Below, one piece after another: positions 14,550 to 17,502 of a DNA stretch of 17,502 nt (position 1 is its first letter; each line of letters starts with the position of its first letter). Position numbers and translations under genes: made by a program. The notes below the pieces were generated by a model. That model ran no database searches and was not told where the DNA came from. It was given only the letters and a program-made list of their open reading frames with translations. This DNA comes from Chloroflexota bacterium (lineage in GTDB: Bacteria; Chloroflexota; Anaerolineae; Anaerolineales; DRMV01), in NCBI GenBank assembly GCA_013153335.1, contig JAADEP010000007.1, positions 1 through 17,502 on the forward strand. Direction: 5' to 3'.

Positions 14550-14867
14550 ATGGACCCGTGGATCCAGTCCCTGTATCAGTTGCTGCGGCAACGTATCACT
14601 CAAGCTGATCCGCAACGTTCCTACACCGCCCGCCTATATCATGCCGGGTTGGATCGAATTTTGCAAAAGATCGGCGAGGAAGCTATCGAGGTCATCCTGG
14701 CCGCCAAAGGGCAGGGTCCCCAACGGGTCGTGGAAGAGGTCGCGGATTTGGCGTATCATGTCTTGGTCCTCCTCGCGGCCCTGGAGATCCCGCCGGACCA
14801 GGTGCTCGCAGAGCTGCAACAACGCAATTCCAAGACGAGGGCCGAAACGTCAGAGCCGCGAGCGTGA
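14550..14867 (+). CDS. hisE: Phosphoribosyl-ATP diphosphatase HisE (105 aa)
   Basis: HisE hydrolyses phosphoribosyl-ATP to phosphoribosyl-AMP and pyrophosphate, the second step of histidine synthesis. The all-alpha MazG-like fold is recognisable from RSYTARLYHAGLDRILQKIG, then EEAIEVILAAK (E43, E44, E47), and VVEEVADLAYHVLVLLA (E62, E63, D66), which supply the magnesium-binding acidic residues. The length is normal. The ATG at 14550 is preceded by GGAGAGG within the end of hisI, only two bases after the hisI stop. It closes the coupled run sigma factor, anti-sigma, hisI, hisE. The C-terminal tail (RNSKTRAETSEPRA) is polar and probably disordered. Confidence 0.96.
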   Translation: MDPWIQSLYQLLRQRITQADPQRSYTARLYHAGLDRILQKIGEEAIEVILAAKGQGPQRVVEEVADLAYHVLVLLAALEIPPDQVLAELQQRNSKTRAETSEPRA

Positions 14868-14879
14868 GCCCAAAGGGCG

Positions 14880-14888
14880 TGATACAAT
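14880..14888 (+). promoter_or_regulatory. Extended -10 promoter of the zinc-ribbon membrane protein gene
   Basis: TGATACAAT (a TGn element plus TACAAT at 14883-14888) lies 42 nt upstream of the ATG at 14930 and just after the hisE stop. No -35 is visible. It would start a separate transcript at about 14895. Confidence 0.5.
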
Positions 14889-14929
14889 CGCGGCCGGCGC
14901 ATCACCTTGGCCCAGGAGGAGGCTCCATC

Positions 14930-15901
14930 ATGTGGCGACGACTTTGGCCCCTCGCGGTGGGGGCCCTGGGGATGCTCTTCGTGGGCTGGGCTGCTTCCAC
15001 GCCGCAAGAAGCCCAGCCGGTTGAGCGTCTTCGTCAGGTCCTTGTCGAGTTATGGCCCGAATATGACCGCCCCGAAATGCTGGTCCTGTACTTCATCCGC
15101 CTGCCCGAAGACACCCTCTTGCCCGCTGAAGTCGCGCTGCGCATCCCCGCTCGCGTCGGCGACCCCTTCGCGGTCGCGGTGCGCGTGTCGCCCGATGCGC
15201 CCCCGATCAACGCCGCGTATACCACCAAGGTCGAGGGCGAATGGCAATGGGTCTACATCACGGCCAACGCCCTCGATGTGCAGCTCGAGTATTACGACAA
15301 GCTCGAACGGGAAGGCGATACCCGACGCTATACCTTTGTTTGGCCCGGTGGGGTCGCGGTCGACCGGTTTGTGGTCAGCGTGCAGCAGCCCGCAACCGCG
15401 ACCATGCTCACCCTCGACCCGCCCGAAGACACGCGTGAACCTGGGGTCGAGGGCTTGATGCACTTTGTCAAAGATTTCGGCGCGTTGCGCGCCGAGGATC
15501 AAATCCAGCTCACGGTGACGTATGTCAAACCCGACGACGTCTTGAGCGTGGAGAAGATCAACCCGCCTCAGATGCAGGCGACCCCGGCCGGCGGCACCGC
15601 GCCCGCTCCCGCGGAGACCGGACGCGGGTTTTCCCTGGCCGAACAGTTCGTCCGTTGGGGCCCGTGGGTCTTGGGTGGCCTGGGTCTGTTTTTGCTGATC
15701 CTCGCGGGCTGGATGTTCTGGCGCAGTCAAGCCGAGGTCGTGCCCAAGTCGAGCGCAAGCCGGCGCCGCCGGTTGCGGTTCAAGCCCAAGGCGCCCGCGG
15801 GCGAGCCCGAAGAGGCCGAAGCCCGCTATTGCCCGCAATGCGGCACCCGCGCGCGGCCTGGTGACCGTTTTTGCCGCATGTGTGGCACGCCGCTGCGTTG
15901 A
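14930..15901 (+). CDS. Membrane protein with extracytoplasmic domain and cytosolic zinc ribbon (323 aa)
   Basis: The N-terminus looks like a signal peptide or signal anchor (MWRRLWPLAVGALGMLFVGW, then AASTPQEA). Residues about 25-215 form a beta-rich extracytoplasmic domain with no family I recognise. A Pro/Ala-rich spacer (about 216-231) and a transmembrane helix at about 245-265 follow, with a basic stop-transfer segment (RRRRLR near 278). The last ~25 residues are a zinc ribbon: C301-x2-C304 and C315-x2-C318 (CPQCG, then CRMCG). The topology is thus outside-to-inside, like a sensor or an envelope-anchored assembly factor, but no function is known. I chose the ATG at 14930 because AGGAGGAGG (14914-14922) precedes it and the signal peptide starts there; an upstream in-frame GTG at 14864 overlaps hisE and lies before the likely promoter. 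A strong intrinsic terminator follows. Confidence 0.82.
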   Translation: MWRRLWPLAVGALGMLFVGWAASTPQEAQPVERLRQVLVELWPEYDRPEMLVLYFIRLPEDTLLPAEVALRIPARVGDPFAVAVRVSPDAPPINAAYTTKVEGEWQWVYITANALDVQLEYYDKLEREGDTRRYTFVWPGGVAVDRFVVSVQQPATATMLTLDPPEDTREPGVEGLMHFVKDFGALRAEDQIQLTVTYVKPDDVLSVEKINPPQMQATPAGGTAPAPAETGRGFSLAEQFVRWGPWVLGGLGLFLLILAGWMFWRSQAEVVPKSSASRRRRLRFKPKAPAGEPEEAEARYCPQCGTRARPGDRFCRMCGTPLR

Positions 15902-15921
15902 TCGGCCCGTTTGGCTGGGTT

Positions 15922-15949
15922 CCGCCCCCATGTCGGGGGCGGTTTTTTT
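15922..15949 (+). terminator. Intrinsic terminator after the zinc-ribbon membrane protein
   Basis: A perfect 8-bp stem (CCGCCCCC at 15922-15929 with GGGGGCGG at 15935-15942) closes the 5-nt loop ATGTC and is followed by seven T (15943-15949). It is 20 nt after the stop codon. Confidence 0.95.
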
Positions 15950-15970
15950 GCGCCCCCCGGCGAAAGCCGT

Positions 15971-15985
15971 TTAAGGGGCCCTTAA
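15971..15985 (+). promoter_or_regulatory. Palindromic operator candidate upstream of ccmE
   Basis: TTAAGGGGCCCTTAA is a perfect 7-bp inverted repeat with one central base. It ends 11 nt before the TACAAT box at 15997 and so covers the -35 region. This position fits a repressor or activator site, but the binding protein is unknown. Confidence 0.4.
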
Positions 15986-15996
15986 TTTGGCTTTCA

Positions 15997-16002
15997 TACA
16001 AT
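15997..16002 (+). promoter_or_regulatory. -10 box TACAAT of the ccmE-ccmF unit
   Basis: TACAAT, in the context CATACAATCG, follows an intrinsic terminator and a palindrome. Transcription from it would begin at about 16008-16010, immediately before the first base-paired segment of the leader at 16011. No -35 hexamer is visible. Confidence 0.55.
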
Positions 16003-16010
16003 CGAAATTA

Positions 16011-16140
16011 GCCCCGCAGGCCCAAGGGCAATGCCTTGGGCCTAAGGTTGTGAATGCAGGCACAAACACGGCGTTTTCCGTGCTCACCTTTGCGGGGTAT
16101 GGGCACATGCATTGCGGAAAGGGTGACCTTCTGAAGGAGG
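16011..16140 (+). ncRNA. Structured 5' leader of ccmE, riboswitch-like candidate
   Basis: The leader can fold into a compact three-way junction. P1 pairs 16011-16018 (GCCCCGCA) with 16091-16098 (TGCGGGGT). P2 is a perfect 9-bp hairpin, 16019-16027 with 16034-16042. P3 pairs AAGG (16044-16047) with CCTT (16087-16090) and may continue with TGA/TCA and a CACGG/CCGTG hairpin (16067-16071 with 16078-16082). Almost no bases separate the stems at the junction. Downstream, CCTT (16127-16130) can pair either with AAGG (16119-16122) across a GTGA tetraloop or with AAGG (16134-16137), which is part of the Shine-Dalgarno AAGGAGG. It resembles none of the riboswitch consensus sequences I know. The pairings are seen in the sequence; the regulatory role is inference. 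Confidence 0.45.
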
Positions 16141-16147
16141 CAAAGTT

Positions 16148-16630
16148 ATGGGGAATCGCAAGTATTTGATCGGTGTGTTCCTCATCCTGATTAGCGCGGC
16201 CTACCTGATATACTCCTCGCTTCAAACCGGTACGGAATACTTCCTGACCGTGGAAGAATTGCTGGCGCGCAAGGACGAGGTGGCTGGGCGAAAGATCCGA
16301 GTTTCGGGTGCGGTGATCGGCGACACCATCTTTTACGACCCCGAGAATTTGGTCGTACGCTTCACCATCGCGCACGTGCCTGGCGATTTGAAAGAGGTCG
16401 AAGCCCAGGGGGGGATGGCCACGGTGCTGGCCGAAGCGGTGCGCGACCCGGATCGGCCACGCATCGAGGTGGTCTATCATGGCGTGAAGCCCGACTTGCT
16501 TCGCAACGAAGCCCAAGCTATTGTCACCGGCACCTTGGGCGAGGACGGCGTGTTCTACGCGGATGAGCTCTTGCTCAAGTGCCCGACCAAGTACGAAGCC
16601 GCGTCCCCCGAGGCCAGCTCGGGCCAATAG
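16148..16630 (+). CDS. ccmE: Cytochrome c maturation heme chaperone CcmE, cysteine type (160 aa)
   Basis: CcmE is anchored in the membrane, binds heme covalently on the outer face, and passes it to the CcmF-containing cytochrome c synthetase. Residues about 6-24 form the N-terminal membrane anchor (YLIGVFLILISAAYLIYSS). The OB-fold domain follows with YFLTVEELLARKDEVAGRKI, then RVSGAVIGDTI. The heme-binding motif is KCPTKYE with C145 and Y149, the CxxxY form in which cysteine replaces the histidine of E. coli-type CcmE (HxxxY). This form is known from archaea, some Gram-positives and sulfate reducers. The length is normal. The start has AAGGAGG (16134-16140) seven bases upstream, which can be hidden by the leader structure. 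ccmF follows after 18 bases. Confidence 0.96.
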   Translation: MGNRKYLIGVFLILISAAYLIYSSLQTGTEYFLTVEELLARKDEVAGRKIRVSGAVIGDTIFYDPENLVVRFTIAHVPGDLKEVEAQGGMATVLAEAVRDPDRPRIEVVYHGVKPDLLRNEAQAIVTGTLGEDGVFYADELLLKCPTKYEAASPEASSGQ

Positions 16631-16648
16631 CCGAAAAGGAGTTGCTGC

Positions 16649-17502
16649 ATGCTCGCCTTGCTGGGCTACGCCTTCACCTTGGTAGCCTTTGGGCTCTCGC
16701 TTTACGCTACGGTCGCGGCCTTGTTGGGCGCGCGGAAGCGCAACGCGGCCTTGGAGTGGAGCGCGCGGAACGCGATGCTGGCCATCTTCCCCTTGCTCAC
16801 AGCCGCGAACCTCATCCTTATGTACCTGCTGGCCTACAACCACTTTGAGGTCGAATATGTGCATTCGGTCTCAGAACGGGCCATGCCCCTTTATTTGCGC
16901 GTGACCGCGCTTTGGGGCGGCCAGGCCGGTTCGCTGCTGTTTTGGTCCTGGCTGATGTCCGCGTTCGCGTTTGCGGTCGGTCTGCGTGATTGGCACCGCG
17001 ACCGGGAGTTCCTGCCCTGGGTCGTGTTTTTTACGTCCCTTACGTTAGCTTTCTTCCTCTTCCTCAACACGGTTCTGGAACCCCCTTTCCGCCGGTTTTG
17101 GCTCCTTCCTTCGGGCGCGATCGAAGCCTACTTGTTCCCGCCCCCGGGCGCAAGGGGCTTCACGCCTCGGGATGGAAGCGGCCTGAATCCGCTTCTTCGG
17201 CACCCGGGCATGGTCGCGCACCCGCCCTTCCTCTATTTGGGCTTCGTGAGCTTCGTGATCCCCTACGCGTTCGCGATGGCGGCCCTGGTCACCCGCCGCG
17301 TGGACGCCCGTTGGATCCGGCTCACGCGGCCATGGACTTTGGCCGCGTGGTTGTTCCTCTTCTTGGGCTTGATCCTGGGCTCCCGTTGGGCGTATGACGT
17401 GCTGGGCTGGGGCGGCTACTGGGGCTGGGACCCGGTCGAGATTTCCGCGTTTATGCCCTGGCTCACCGGAACCGCATTCCTGCACTCGGTGATTGTGCAA
17501 GA
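16649..17502 (+). CDS. ccmF: Cytochrome c heme lyase subunit CcmF, 5' part (partial, 284 codons in window)
   Basis: CcmF is the polytopic membrane protein that takes heme from CcmE and attaches it to apocytochrome c. The gene runs off the window with no stop codon. Visible motifs are ALWGGQAGSLLFWSWLMS (about residues 88-105), LNPLLRHPGMVAHPPFLYLG (a conserved periplasmic loop with His), and the tryptophan-rich WGGYWGWDPVEISAFMPWLT (about 254-273), the WWD signature of heme-handling proteins. Several transmembrane helices are present. A proline- and glycine-rich stretch before LNPLL seems longer than in typical CcmF. The ATG at 16649 is supported by AAGGAG (16636-16641) seven bases upstream, and the gene follows ccmE by 18 bases in the same transcript. 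The ccmA, ccmB, ccmC and ccmD genes are not in the window and may lie downstream. Confidence 0.95.
   Translation, partial: MLALLGYAFTLVAFGLSLYATVAALLGARKRNAALEWSARNAMLAIFPLLTAANLILMYLLAYNHFEVEYVHSVSERAMPLYLRVTALWGGQAGSLLFWSWLMSAFAFAVGLRDWHRDREFLPWVVFFTSLTLAFFLFLNTVLEPPFRRFWLLPSGAIEAYLFPPPGARGFTPRDGSGLNPLLRHPGMVAHPPFLYLGFVSFVIPYAFAMAALVTRRVDARWIRLTRPWTLAAWLFLFLGLILGSRWAYDVLGWGGYWGWDPVEISAFMPWLTGTAFLHSVIVQ

Noticed and set aside
14864..14929. An in-frame GTG start giving 22 extra residues on the zinc-ribbon membrane protein.
   Set aside because: It overlaps hisE, precedes the likely promoter, lacks a Shine-Dalgarno, and would bury the signal peptide; the ATG at 14930 has AGGAGGAGG upstream.
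16011..16147. The ccmE leader as a known riboswitch (TPP, cobalamin, c-di-GMP, SAM, molybdenum cofactor, fluoride).
   Set aside because: I compared it from memory with the consensus cores of these classes and found none of their conserved motifs, so I report it only as an unclassified candidate.
1..17502. CRISPR arrays, insertion sequences, prophage or toxin-antitoxin genes.
   Set aside because: No regularly spaced repeats, transposase or integrase motifs, or toxin families were seen on either strand; composition is even across the window.

Overview
The window is high-GC bacterial chromosome with dense protein coding. It has no mobile element, phage gene, CRISPR array, tRNA or rRNA that I can see. 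The gene families point to a Chloroflexota (Anaerolineae- or Thermoflexia-like) organism. The main reasons are a giant GT-C membrane protein fused to an NHL beta-propeller (TIGR03663/Agl23-like), a heterodisulfide-reductase-like membrane FeS oxidoreductase, stand-alone hisI and hisE genes, and a cysteine-type CcmE followed directly by CcmF. This assignment is inference from family knowledge and no marker gene is present.

Left part (about 1-5900, all minus strand). A compact four-gene operon runs from a perfect TATAAT box at 3020-3025. It encodes an HD-domain phosphohydrolase, a TIM-barrel glycosidase-like protein fused to a SnoaL/NTF2-like domain, a 51-residue basic single-pass membrane protein, and a protein that looks like a degenerate family-1 glycosidase. 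Upstream of the operon lie a cysteine-rich YkgJ-like metal-binding protein and a 670-residue membrane-anchored Fe-S oxidoreductase, probably an electron-transfer-flavoprotein:quinone or HdrD-type enzyme.

Middle part (6200-13270, plus strand). A divergent intergenic region leads into a small membrane protein plus YtxH pair that ends at a strong intrinsic terminator. Then come rsmI (16S rRNA 2'-O-methyltransferase) overlapping cobS (cobalamin synthase), the 1129-residue GT-C/NHL protein with a TTG start and a strong Shine-Dalgarno, and an MscS-type mechanosensitive channel.

Right part (13300-17502, plus strand). An ECF sigma factor, its zinc-binding anti-sigma factor, hisI and hisE form one tightly coupled run with start/stop overlaps. 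Next is a membrane protein with a large extracytoplasmic domain and a cytosolic zinc ribbon, closed by an intrinsic terminator. A new transcription unit then begins with a palindrome, a TACAAT box, and a leader of about 140 nt that can fold into a three-way junction followed by alternative hairpins around the Shine-Dalgarno. This leader precedes ccmE and ccmF (cytochrome c maturation; ccmF is cut by the window end).

The strongest candidates for something undescribed are the structured leader before ccmE and the four-gene operon with two glycosidase-fold proteins. Several promoters share a TAYAAT box with no recognisable -35, and three of them continue as TAYAATCG.
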